From Acanthaster planci (taxonomy: Eukaryota; Echinodermata; Asteroidea; Valvatida; Acanthasteridae): DNA of 57,381 nt. The stretch covers positions 1 through 57,381 of the forward strand of contig NW_019091791.1 of the NCBI RefSeq assembly GCF_001949145.1. Reading direction: 5' to 3'. Under the pieces are notes generated by a model that worked only from the letters and a program-made list of their open reading frames with translations, searched no databases and was not told the DNA's origin. Shown one piece after another: positions 12,901 through 21,300 of the stretch. Each line of letters starts with the position of its first letter. Within the stretch, counting starts at the first letter, position 1. Made by a program: the position numbers and the translations under genes.

Positions 12901-15900
12901 TCAGTAAGATGGAAAAAAACTCCACAGACGCTCCGCTTAACGTAGAGTTTCATACACTGGTAATAACATATTGTATGCAGAAATAAACCCATGCGAGGAA
13001 AGTACTGACAACTGCTACGCTTTAAACTACGACGAGTGCATCTTCGGAGGCACATCCGACATGTTCACCTGCAGGACTTGCAGAACGGGTTATGCTGCAC
13101 CTGCTGTTGATGGGGGAGCCTGCACTGGTAAGAATTAACAGTTTCTGGTCGTGTTATTTCTGCTCTTGCCTTTTTTGTCATCCGGAAAAGAAAGAAAGCC
13201 AGCCTTGAATTGCAGTCAGTTTTATTGTTAGGCTGTATTTTACAGCGTGTTTAAAAACCATTGTAAAATTCAAATTCCGATGCAAGTCCACACCACCTTT
13301 GCATTGGAGTGAGACTATTTGTTAAGCGATGCGTGCTTAAAGGCCCGATTTCAAAGTCATTTTTCTCTTTCCAGAAATCTTCCCGTGTGCGAACAGCACC
13401 GTCAAGCAAGCTTGCGAGGATAAGGACTTTGTTGACTGCGTGCACGACGGTCCGGGGCAGTCCCACTGTGAAAACTGCCTGGGTGGATGGACCCTCGTCG
13501 AAGGCCGTTGCCGTAGTAAGCCCATCATTGTTTATGATACTCCATAACAGATATCTTTCTTCTGAATAAATACAGTCATCGAGGTTTATACGATTTCACC
13601 GCAAGAAAAGAGGAAAAGAAAGAATTCAAAGCAGTCTAGACTGCATTGCATTCCATCTACCGCCTCTGTCATTAAAGTTAGGCTACATGCTTTGGATTTG
13701 ATTCAGGAAAGAGTTGGATATGGGTTTAACTTTATCATCTGTTGATTTTTCTAACCAACTTGCAGACACCACTGCGTACACAGTGTTCATTGTAAAACAT
13801 CAATTGTAAAACATCAGTGAAGTGCTTGGCAAATACAGAGCATCACATTTTCCCCCCGATCGTTCCACCTAAAATAGAAAATCGGTGTTTGGATATCTTA
13901 CACCCATTCTCTTATTATTTTTATAACAGAGAATAACGGCGCTTTGCCCTATAGTTATGCGTCCGGAACGATCTTATTTTCAATAATCCTCTTTTGGCTT
14001 TTCACAAACAGAGCTGTCCCAGTTTGATGGAGCGGTATCTATACAGGAAATCGACGGAATCACAGAGTTCAACAGTGATCTCGTAAATAAGTCTTCAACT
14101 GTGTTTAAACAGCTCGAGTTACGATTTTGTCAGGTGAGCCGATTTTCGGTCGTTGTCTTACAACCTTAATGATTGAAGGATAAATACATGGTAATGGTTA
14201 ATGGAACGTTCTCCCCCAGTAATTTGTTTTAAGTGAAGACTGCGTTTAGTTAGGTATTGTATATTCATTTGGTATTTCCGTTCAATACGGACGATTCACA
14301 ATGCAGTGCGCCACCAAGAGATTGTCATGGAGAGACCTGTTTGCAGTGCATTATGAGATAAATAGTCGACAAAGTCCCAAAGTCTCCATCCTTGGAAAAG
14401 TCTCATTCGCTAAATCGTGCTGTTTTCGGAAAGCTTGATTATTTCTGAATATTTGTTTAAATTTGTAAAAAACTTCGAAATTGCTTATTGCAGATACATG
14501 TTAGGTGGTCAAAGTGATAGTTCTGTGTGGAGCAGGGAACACCAAATGCAAGAATATCCCCACATTTGCGTACTAAGTGCGTTTAATCGCGGTAGGGCGT
14601 CGACCGTTAACTTGATAAGTGGCCTGTCTGCGGCATACTCTTGGTGGCGCGCTGCATTGGGAATCTCACACATATCGTTTGAAGAAAAATCTTCTTATCA
14701 TGCCATTATAATAACTGTCTTACTTCAGGTCTCAATTATTCAATATTTCCTCCAGCTAATAGTTGGTCTTATTTCAAAAGAAGTTTGAAGTTCTATTGAA
14801 GTCTCTGAGTTTGTATCTCTACATGATCTACTTTTTCCTCTTATTTGCATATGAAGTTATTCCTTCCATAATACTACCAACATGACCGTTGTGTGCGTGC
14901 GCACGAGCAGTTTTAATCAATGCCACGCTGGCGTTATTACCAGTCCAACTTTATTCAGCATGTTGATGTACACTTTACCCAAGCTCCTCATGGATGCGAC
15001 CAATGCCACCGATTGTGAGGTAAATAACTTTTCCAATGGGAGCATCGTCGTAAACTTCACGTTGCATTTCCTGGAGAGTATATCGAAAACCGCAGAGGAT
15101 ATCTCCACCGACATCATCGCTGCAGACAACTCATCCACTACTGTGACTTTGGTGCCAGATACAATTACTGTCATAGGTACGTATCATTCTTTATCCATCC
15201 ATAGCAAGTTGACAGCACTGAAATGATCTACCGCTCTGACTGGGAACAAAATGCACTGTAAATGATCTACTACTCTGACGGGGAACAAAATGTACTGTAA
15301 ATGATCTACCTCTCTGACCGGGAACAATATATCTTGCTTGTCCTGACGAAGGTACCCAGTTACCGAAAGCTCGGCAATAAGATAAATTATGAGCACTTAC
15401 TCTATGTATTTTTGCCAATATTCTGATCATGGTGCTACGCAGCCCTTTCATATTTAACAAAATATATGTGTGCTGTTCATGTGCTGTGTGCGCGTTTGAT
15501 GCCGCCATTCGCGTTGAGCATGCATGCGTGTAGACATGTTGTGTTTGGTATGATAAGAGTATTGGATGCTGGCTGCGTCTGCGTATGACCATTGAGTCAT
15601 ATCTAATTTCAAGCCGCAGCCAAGTTAAAGAGCCTGAAAATTGACCCCTGATGGTGTACTTCCAGGCCCCTTGAATAGGAAAGATAATATGCATGAATCA
15701 TGGGAAGGACAATTATTTTTCGTTCATTAATCTTTCCCCGAAAAGACCAATTTACTGCCGTACCAATCCATTCATAGCAACTGCAACATTGCCCGAATCT
15801 GACCAACTTTCTATGTTCCCGTTCTCATGTAAGTTCATTACGCGAATATAAACGTGCAAGGAAACCTGGGAACAATAATTATATCAGAAGTGAACGGTCA

Positions 15901-18900
15901 TCAGTGAAATTCAATTCTTTTTTTTTAATCCTCCAGCTGAGTTTATAACAGTTTCGGACATAAGCATGAGATCCAGTCATGAATGTTTCTTGCGGGCTGT
16001 TTCAGCATTATCCTGCCATTTCTTTTTAAAACGTGATAGTGCTACCCATTTAAAAACTCCATAGACAGGCCCCGCTAGGGTACCAAGCGTGACCTTATAC
16101 TTTCAGGCTCTCTTTTGCTATGGTTAAGATATCTGAGGTTTGGATTCACTGTTTTTGCTGTTTTGAAACTCGTTGATACTAAAAAAGTAGCTTATGCAAA
16201 AAGGTGATGCACATTTCGGTTCTCTGCTGTGGCCAAGTTCATAGAGCTGTCGTAGCACAAAATTTGCTTAAGCAAAAAGCCTGACCGATACTTGCTAAAT
16301 CAGGTAACCAGGCAAAACTCTATGTGATGTGTTTTGTTTTGGGATTGTATTTAGCTATTTTTTCTTTTTTTTCCTTCTGGTTAGCATGACAATCAGATAG
16401 AGTTTGAGCTGGTAACCTTTGTTTATTAAGCAAAAGTTTTTCCCGCATAAAGCAAATTTTCTGCTGAAGCAGCTTTGGAGCTGTGGCCTGTAAGATGACG
16501 TATTCCAAACAAACATTTCTCTTCGTAATTCTTCACAGCTATTGCAACTCCTTTCTGTGAATTTTCATCTTGTGCCAACGGAGGAACATGTTCAATCGTC
16601 AACGACGAAATCACTTGCAAGTAAGTTCAATTTCGCTTATTTTGTCCAGTTGAAGCAGTAAAGCTGTTAACATCAAAAGAACAGAAGGGAGGAAAACGAG
16701 GAAAATTTCTTGTTTTTGTTGTCTTCATTCAGTTTTCAATGCGTTTAGTGAATTTCTACTGGTTTGTTTTTAGATGCTTTTAGTATTACCCTTTATTCGG
16801 ACTCCTTTTTCGCACGTTGACAAATAAATTATGGTATCTAAATCGATCTTTTAAAGAATGGCTGGCGGACCATCGTAATAAAAGGTAAAAACAAGCATAA
16901 TCCTGGGCAGAAATAGTTTTACAGAGTTACCGAGGTTGTTATTTACTTCCTTTCGTGCAAGACATTCAAGGATTATTCGGCGGTGCCTTTTTTGTGATAT
17001 TCCAAATGGTGTATACCTTTAATCGTGAATAATAAACATGATAATAACAAACAATAATAAACATCAGCTAGGTTATTCCGGTTTTAGGCTTGTGGTTGTT
17101 GACTGAATCTAATTCGTTGATCAATCATTTCGATCATTTCAGATGCCCAGTAGTCTACACAGGAAGTAATTGTAGTGAAGGTAAGTCTGTGATAATTATA
17201 TGCAAATAATCTTCACTGCGCCACCACAAAGTAACTATGAGGAGACCAGTGTTGAAACAAATGTATGAAAAAATGGTTGCCTTCTGCGAACCAATTATTG
17301 TTCTCTTTGTTCTTCAAACCTACTTTGACGTAGTGTGTGTGTGGATGAGTGGAACAAACTCAACTATCTTGTTCCGACAAAATCCACCCAGGTCACACAA
17401 AATATAGTTTTTTTTTTAAGAACTCTCGTAAAACCGTAAACAAATCTTTATAGCACACATGCTTAGATTATCTTCAGAAAACAAACCTGGGCCTATATGT
17501 TCGCGGATGATGAGTCGTTGATCGGTAATTCAAAGGTGACAATACAACTACTCATCGACGGAATGAGTCTGGAAAAATAAGTCTGGGATAGTGCGATGTT
17601 ACTGTCGGTAACTTTTACAAAGGCTTTAAACTATAGACCATTGATACGGAAGGCATATTTGTTCCTTAAATCTATCATATTCCATAGAATTTGAAAAATT
17701 GGTGGTGTCAGACAATTTTGGTACCAAACCTCACCTTCATTATTTTTAATGTGGCTTGAAACACTTCGATGTATATCACTATATATGACTTTTATTTCGT
17801 CACTGTTAATTTTAACTCTCATGTTCCGAAAATGAAAAGTTTTACCTTACTTTCAGTTGAAGATGGCCGACACGTGAATGCAGTCCATTGCTTTCCTTGA
17901 TGATCTGAATAAAAACTACTGTTTAAATTCAGATCACCGTCCTATTAGTGATCCGTGTATCGACGTGGATGATTACTCCAGAAAGATAGGATCATTTGAA
18001 CTGAACTGCATCTCTCTAAGGGCACCCCCTTAGAGAGATGCGACGGTGAGGCGACGGTGAGAGCACGATGTGACGGTTAACAATCACGACGCGACGGGTC
18101 GAAGTAACGACCCGGGTGGCGTGACGCGACGCGGGTTCGGGGCTGTGGATTGTAGCATATTCTACTCTAAGTCTGCTCCATCGGCGCCCTAAATTGTTTT
18201 GTGTCAGCGTAGCCATCTCGAATCTTGAACTGCACACAGACGCAATGTTTAATCGTGAAAGAGATAATAAGCAATCTCGACGGCATTGCATTTCGTCCGC
18301 CTCCTCTGTCACTAGAATTGTATGCCTATAAGATTTCATTCAGGAAACAGGTGGAAATGGTGTGGGCTTACTTCATGTCTAACCTCAACACTTTTCAATT
18401 TTTCTAAACCATTTTGCAGATTACACTGCGTACACAATGTTCATTATAAACCAGGTCCGGTGAAGGGCAAGCCATCCTCTTTTTTTATATAGATTTAAAA
18501 ACATTCATGCGTTTTGCCCTGTAGTTTGCCAAACGATGTTATTTTCAAATATTTTTTTCTTCTTAGAAACACCACTTTCCCAGTTTGAAGGAAGGCTTAC
18601 ATTAACGAAAATCAATGGAACTGCTGCAGTGTACAACAGCGATCTAGCCGACAATTCTTCAACTTTGTTTATGGACACCGCCGAACAAGTTTGCAAAGTG
18701 AGCCGACTTTGGTTGTAGTCTTAAACTGCGTGGAGGGAGTGGCCTCTTTTGGAGAGGCCACTGGAGCTAATTAAGGTGTAAAAATTTGTTTCGTCCGAAT
18801 GCAACAACTATTTATCTTATCATCTTATCCTACCCCTGTTCATGCTGGAAAACCTGGTTTAGTCACTTTAAAGCCAGGGCCTCCCCTAGCCAGAAAAAAA

Positions 18901-20635
18901 ATAAAAAATCCAGCCAGCCTCCAGCCAACTCCCGTAAGACTGTGTGCTAAGTGGCCCCTTGTGTACAACCTAATAGATTATTTACAAAACAGTGCCTGGG
19001 CCAGGCAGTGTAATGTTTTTTTATCAGTGACAGTTGTCTTGAACTTGTCAGAGGCCTCTTTCGGCTGTCTCTGAAGTGTTATTTTGGTTGGGGGTGTTGT
19101 GGTGGTGGTGTGGCTTGGCTGGCGCGTGGTGAGCCTCCCCCCCCCCCAAATCGGGATAGCATGGGAAAAGGGCCCCCACGGTACTGTGATGTACTTTTGG
19201 TTTTTAAGAGCTGTAGAGACTAGAGGACAATCACTGAAGCATTTACATCCCTTTAGGAGGGAATCAGAGCTCTGCAACCCTGAGAAATGATACGGACTTA
19301 TCTGCTTTTGGCCACTTATTTGCATACCAAGTTATATACCGTCCATGAAGATACCACATGTGAACATTGTGTATGTGCGCATGAGCAATGCCACTCTGGC
19401 TTTAAAGCTAATTCAATTTTATTCAGGCTTTTCTGTTGATGTACACTTTCCCTAGTTCCTCGAGGATGCGACCAACGCCACCATTTGTGAGATAAACAGC
19501 TTTTCCAGTGGAAGTATCGTCGTAAACTTCGCGTTGTATTTCCTTGAAAGTGAGTCGAAGACCGCAGATGAAATAAAGAATGACATCATTGCTGCATCCA
19601 ACGCATCGACTGATGTGAAAGTGGATTCAAGTAGCATTGTTTTCATAGGTACGTATCTCTTTTCATTCATCCGTGATAAGTTGTCAACACTTCGAATCGC
19701 TCCGAGCTGGAATAACATTGCGTGTGCTGTTTGCGCATTTGACGTCAGCCGCGTTGAGCACGCGCGTAGACGTGTTGCGTCTGATGTGACAAAATTATTG
19801 GATGTTGTCTGCATCCGCTGACCATTGAGTCGTGTGTAATTTCAAGCCGCAGCTAAGTAACAGAGCCTGAAAGTTGACCCTGATGGCGTGCTTCCGGGCC
19901 TCTTGAATGGGAAAAATAACATGAAAAAATCAACGGAATGATAATTTACTAATTTACATTTTTGAGTTTCTAACAATATTAGACTTAAGTATGAGATTCC
20001 GACATGAATGTTGCTTGCGGGTTGTTTTAGTCCGACATCATTCTGCTAATCATTTTTAAAACGTAATAGGGCTGCCCAATTGAAAAACTCCACTCGGACA
20101 ACGCGAGGGTACCCAGAGGCTCTCCGCGTGACCTTTTACTTTTAGATTCTATTCTGCTGTGGTTAAGATATCTGTGGTTGGGATTCACTGTCTTTATTTG
20201 GATACTCTTTGATACTAAATAAAATAGCTTATGTAAAATCATAATGACCTGAAACTATCAATTACGCAAGACCTTGATGCGTCTATTTGAACAACAACAA
20301 TTATATAGCAATATTTCATTTCGAATTATATGCCTCCGCGTTTTACATGCAAATATATTTACCTCTGGCTGCACGACCGTCCTCTATTTTTTCGGATGTT
20401 AATTGTAGCTGTGACCACCAGCGGACCTACTACAACTACAGCGACAACTACTACAACTACATCCCCTGGTGATGGCGGCTTGAGCACCGGTGAAATCATT
20501 GGTATCGTCGTGGGGGCTGTTGTACTTGTGGTCATCATCATTGTCATCATAATCGTGATCTGCAAGTACAAAGGGAGGGCCAAGGTAGGCACCTCACAAG
20601 AGGAAATGGCCCTACAAGAGAGAGAGCAATCCTAG
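809..20635 (+). CDS. Multi-EGF / triple-SEA single-pass membrane protein gene (25 exons, 5' end outside window)
   Basis: Gene-level entry; exons are listed separately. Every exon has an AG acceptor and GT donor, and the joined coding length plus one upstream base is 3,630 (1,210 codons with stop), so the frame is intact. Order: 16 EGF modules (most with D-x-D/N-E-C calcium-binding starts), SEA 1, two six-cysteine modules, SEA 2, one EGF, SEA 3, a Thr-rich stem, one membrane helix and a tail of about 26 residues. EGF and cysteine-module exons are almost all phase 1-1, and each SEA is split by a phase 0 intron. This fits a type I cell-surface or apical glycoprotein; calcium stiffening of EGF tandems and SEA self-cleavage are family knowledge. 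No signal peptide or start is visible, so the first exon here is internal. It resembles fibrillin/uromodulin/mucin-like EGF-SEA proteins in layout, but I do not recognise a specific orthologue. Confidence 0.9.
1430..1678 (+). CDS. EGF-SEA gene exon 2: two calcium-binding EGF modules
   Basis: 249 bases, acceptor acattgcag, donor gtaggt, phase 1-1. It codes for two consecutive modules starting DENEC and DVDEC without an intron between them. The second has the N-x-x-G-S-F aromatic region typical of calcium-binding EGF. A T/G homopolymer run follows the donor directly. Confidence 0.9.
2678..2800 (+). CDS. EGF-SEA gene exon 3: calcium-binding EGF
   Basis: 123 bases, acceptor ctccgcag, donor gtaaga, phase 1-1. 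The module starts DVNEC and contains the TDGSYRCEC core. Confidence 0.9.
3181..3535 (+). repeat. 178-bp tandem duplication including the start of EGF exon 4
   Basis: Copy 1 is 3181-3358 and copy 2 starts at 3359. They differ at about three positions, including one base lost in copy 2 just before its acceptor. Each copy holds intron end, acceptor and the first bases of exon 4 ([11 protein letters not shown]). Copy 1 then returns to intron sequence and hits TAG. The breakpoint shares the microhomology gctgcc. It is either a recent tandem duplication or a haplotype-collapse assembly artefact. Confidence 0.85.
3509..3628 (+). CDS. EGF-SEA gene exon 4: calcium-binding EGF
   Basis: 120 bases, acceptor ctgttaag, donor gtaagt, phase 1-1. 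The module starts DVNEC and has the VGSFVCNC core. The first 32 bases and the preceding intron end also occur, duplicated, about 178 bases upstream (see the tandem repeat entry). That upstream copy has a usable-looking acceptor but reaches a stop after 14 codons, so this copy is taken as the real exon. Confidence 0.87.
4213..4335 (+). CDS. EGF-SEA gene exon 5: calcium-binding EGF
   Basis: 123 bases, acceptor ttcctgtag, donor gtgaga, phase 1-1. It starts DIDEC and has a shortened second loop ([16 protein letters not shown]), the class seen in fibulin/LDL-receptor type modules. Confidence 0.9.
5200..5328 (+). CDS. EGF-SEA gene exon 6: EGF without calcium motif
   Basis: 129 bases, acceptor cattcctag, donor gtaatg, phase 1-1. 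Six cysteines are present, but the start is AADNC instead of D-x-D/N-E-C and the Gly-aromatic core is replaced by NMDTCRC. It probably does not bind calcium and may act as a hinge in the EGF rod. Confidence 0.85.
6042..6173 (+). CDS. EGF-SEA gene exon 7: calcium-binding EGF
   Basis: 132 bases, acceptor ttcgcttctag, donor gtaacg, phase 1-1. It starts DFDEC and has a PGGYTCSC core. A MITE-like element lies in the following intron. Confidence 0.9.
6400..6570. mobile_element. MITE-like inverted-repeat element, copy 1
   Basis: About 170 bases in the intron after exon 7, nearly palindromic. The left arm ggcgattcacaatagtgcgc is mirrored by the right arm ending ctattgtgaaacgcccgta. The arms extend through a CCAATCACAA box to a GTCGAC near the centre. 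No coding capacity. Related elements occur at 14.3, 44.6 and 47.6 kb. Confidence 0.75.
6808..6930 (+). CDS. EGF-SEA gene exon 8: calcium-binding EGF
   Basis: 123 bases, acceptor ttatctcag, donor gtaagg, phase 1-1. It starts DTDEC. The last base before the donor is A rather than G, so the next module begins NINEC instead of D-x-x-E-C. Confidence 0.9.
7168..7287 (+). CDS. EGF-SEA gene exon 9: EGF, calcium-binding type
   Basis: 120 bases, acceptor ttgtctcag, donor gtaagt, phase 1-1. The module reads NINEC at its start and EGSYSCAC at its core. Asn replaces the usual first calcium-ligand Asp. Confidence 0.9.
7792..7911 (+). CDS. EGF-SEA gene exon 10: calcium-binding EGF
   Basis: 120 bases, acceptor tgctgttcag, donor gtaggc, phase 1-1. 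It starts DINEC and has an EGSYTCSC core. Confidence 0.9.
8317..8562 (+). CDS. EGF-SEA gene exon 11: two calcium-binding EGF modules
   Basis: 246 bases, acceptor catgggcag, donor gtaagt, phase 1-1. Modules start DEDEC and DINEC, with cores MGSFYCEC and DGSFACTC. This and exon 2 are the only two-module exons, so an intron was lost or never gained at these two joints. Confidence 0.9.
9218..9358 (+). CDS. EGF-SEA gene exon 12: calcium-binding EGF with enlarged first loop
   Basis: 141 bases, acceptor tctactgtag, donor gtaagt, phase 1-1. It starts DIDEC. The loop between the first two cysteines is longer than in the sister modules ([12 protein letters not shown]). Confidence 0.9.
10148..10270 (+). 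CDS. EGF-SEA gene exon 13: calcium-binding EGF
   Basis: 123 bases, acceptor tctccctcag, donor gtatga, phase 1-1. It starts DNDEC, with DGSYTCTC as core. Confidence 0.9.
10585..10713 (+). CDS. EGF-SEA gene exon 14: calcium-binding EGF (last of the N-terminal array)
   Basis: 129 bases, acceptor attccacag, donor gtatgt, phase 1-1. It starts DIDEC, with VGGFMCGC as core and a C-terminal NGDCV. It is the sixteenth EGF in the window and joins directly to SEA 1. Confidence 0.89.
10990..11102 (+). CDS. EGF-SEA gene exon 15: SEA domain 1, N-terminal half
   Basis: 113 bases, acceptor tattctcag, donor gtaagt, phase 1 to 0. It encodes the first SEA strand and helix ([20 protein letters not shown]). The same phase 1 to 0 layout recurs in SEA 2 and SEA 3. 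Confidence 0.82.
11527..11773 (+). CDS. EGF-SEA gene exon 16: SEA domain 1, C-terminal half and linker
   Basis: 247 bases, acceptor ttgctgcag, phase 0 to 1. It carries the SEA core [19 protein letters not shown] followed by [13 protein letters not shown] and a linker of about 30 residues. The expected cleavage motif G-S-x-V-V is replaced by G-T-S-V-T. The donor gtcaga is weak, but it is the only in-frame choice that joins the next exon. Confidence 0.8.
12319..12790. mobile_element. Inverted-repeat (foldback-like) element in an intron of the EGF-SEA gene
   Basis: Imperfect arms of about 65-85 bases: 12319-12404 (ccgagttcgggcggcttgtt ... cgctcgaacgccgggaac) against 12725-12790 (gttcccgccgttcgagcg ... 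ggccgcccgaactcgacc). The spacer of about 320 bases has no protein match I recognise. It fits a non-autonomous DNA transposon or foldback element. Confidence 0.6.
12981..13127 (+). CDS. EGF-SEA gene exon 17: six-cysteine EGF-like module
   Basis: 147 bases, acceptor ttgtatgcag, donor gtaaga, phase 1-1. Six cysteines are spaced as in a divergent EGF (EINPCEE at the start, [10 protein letters not shown] in the middle). It has no calcium motif. Confidence 0.82.
13375..13515 (+). CDS. EGF-SEA gene exon 18: six-cysteine EGF-like module
   Basis: 141 bases, acceptor ctctttccag, donor gtaagc, phase 1-1. It starts EIFPCAN and ends GRCR, with six cysteines. With exon 17 it forms a small cysteine-rich spacer between SEA 1 and SEA 2. 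Confidence 0.82.
14012..14133 (+). CDS. EGF-SEA gene exon 19: SEA domain 2, N-terminal half
   Basis: 122 bases, acceptor ttcacaaacag, donor gtgagc, phase 1 to 0. It reads [20 protein letters not shown]. It is clearly paralogous to exon 23 ([20 protein letters not shown]). Confidence 0.85.
14286..14672. mobile_element. MITE-like element, copy 2 (longer interior)
   Basis: Ends resemble the 6.4-kb copy: left tacggacgattcacaatg then cagtgcgccaccaagag, right (reverse complement) agattcccaatgcag then cgcgccaccaagag. The interior is longer and unrelated to the other copies. It lies in the intron separating the two exons of SEA 2. Confidence 0.6.
14984..15176 (+). CDS. EGF-SEA gene exon 20: SEA domain 2, C-terminal half with cleavage motif
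   Basis: 193 bases, acceptor ctttacccaag, donor gtacgt, phase 0 to 1. It contains [13 protein letters not shown], then N-G-S-I-V-V-N-F, the G-S-x-V-V motif at which SEA domains self-cleave, then a helix ([12 protein letters not shown]). Its length equals exon 24 exactly. Confidence 0.85.
15221..15330 (+). repeat. 39-bp minisatellite, 2.8 copies
   Basis: Three adjacent copies starting aaatgatctac at 15221, 15260 and 15299, each with ctctgac, gggaacaa and (for the first two) actgt in register. Intronic, directly after SEA 2. Confidence 0.85.
16539..16620 (+). CDS. EGF-SEA gene exon 21: EGF, first part
   Basis: 82 bases, acceptor tcttcacag, donor gtaagt, phase 1 to 2. It begins [15 protein letters not shown], a classical EGF of the C-x-N-G-G-x-C type, and is completed by exon 22. 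Confidence 0.85.
17143..17180 (+). CDS. EGF-SEA gene exon 22: EGF, last part (38-bp micro-exon)
   Basis: 38 bases, acceptor gatcatttcag, donor gtaagt, phase 2 to 1. It supplies the last cysteines ([12 protein letters not shown]). The frame only closes when this short exon is included, which supports it. Confidence 0.83.
18008..18041. repeat. Perfect 15-bp hairpin followed by gcgacggtga repeats
   Basis: 18008-18022 (gcatctctctaaggg) is exactly complementary to 18027-18041, with a 4-base loop. It is followed by a CpG-rich stretch with gcgacggtga motifs up to about 18140. It sits in the intron before SEA 3. Confidence 0.85.
18567..18697 (+). CDS. EGF-SEA gene exon 23: SEA domain 3, N-terminal half
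   Basis: 131 bases, acceptor cttcttag, donor gtgagc, phase 1 to 0. It reads [20 protein letters not shown] and ends with an EQVCK helix. Paralogous to exon 19. Confidence 0.86.
19456..19648 (+). CDS. EGF-SEA gene exon 24: SEA domain 3, C-terminal half with cleavage motif
   Basis: 193 bases, acceptor ctttccctag, donor gtacgt, phase 0 to 1. It contains [13 protein letters not shown] and S-G-S-I-V-V-N-F, an intact SEA autocleavage-type motif. Paralogous to exon 20 over its whole length. Confidence 0.86.
20409..20635 (+). CDS. EGF-SEA gene exon 25: stem, transmembrane helix, cytoplasmic tail, stop
   Basis: Acceptor ttaattgtag, then a Thr-rich stem (TTTTATTTTTT, candidate O-glycosylation), a Gly spacer, a strongly hydrophobic helix running from IIGIVVG to IIIVIC, and a short basic then acidic tail (KYKGRAK ... 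EREQS) before TAG. This is a standard type I membrane end. Confidence 0.88.
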
Positions 20636-21300
20636 CCACATTTCCCTGCGCCTATGATTTCCTCTGGTAAAAGCCACGTGGAATTCACCCATCACTCTAA
20701 AGGGATGGAACGCGATGAATCATTCACGTTTATCTTATCAAAAATTACAAACACGTCCCTTGAAACCACTTCCGCAAGGTATATAATTCTATAACTATAT
20801 AATGGCTCTGTACAAAATTTATTTGAAATATTTTCGCACTATTGACTCTGATGTGAGCCCGCACAGACTTATCAACGGTTGTGCAATTTGAAAGGGTTTA
20901 ATATTAATTGTGTCTGATTATGAGGATGGAGCAAGTTGGTTTTTGATTAATTCATGCATAAGTCAATTTTAAAATGGTACTCCTTACTTGTATACTCTAA
21001 TTTAAAACACCTGAAAGATGTGAGCCGAACATCATTAAAGATACCAGCCAATGTCAATTCCATTTGCATTATCTTGATGTATAATTTCAAATTTATATTT
21101 CAAATTATATTTTTTATGTTGAAGTGTGTGTTTGGTCCACATTTTGCAATATTTTACTATTATAAATGAGCATCTATTCAAAGCTGGCCACTAGTTTTTG
21201 TGTAACGTCTTGGGAAATTGTAGTAGGGTGCCGAAATTAAAATAAAGCGGTCAGACAATCACAGAGACCTGTGATAAATAAAGTACCCATTTTGATAACA
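20636..21300 (+). other. 3' UTR of the EGF-SEA gene with polyadenylation signals
   Basis: AT-rich sequence without credible coding. AATAAA hexamers lie at 21241-21246 and 21277-21282, about 600-640 bases after the stop. The exact cleavage site cannot be read from DNA alone. Confidence 0.55.

Larger units (their letters stand above)
13620..20240 (+). repeat. Diverged genomic tandem duplication of the SEA 2 / SEA 3 block
   Basis: About 13620-16206 aligns with about 18225-20240, introns included. Examples: the pre-exon segment near 13780 (actgcgtacacagtgttcat) versus 18426 (actgcgtacacaatgttcat); the post-SEA segment near 15480-15670 versus 19725-19910; and a stretch near 16130 versus 20160 (ggttaagatatctg). 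Exons 20 and 24 have equal length. The EGF exons 21-22 lie between the two units and have no second copy. Confidence 0.85.

Noticed and set aside
15191-15694. 167-codon minus-strand frame
   Set aside because: Its repetitive protein is produced by the 39-bp minisatellite; no other support.
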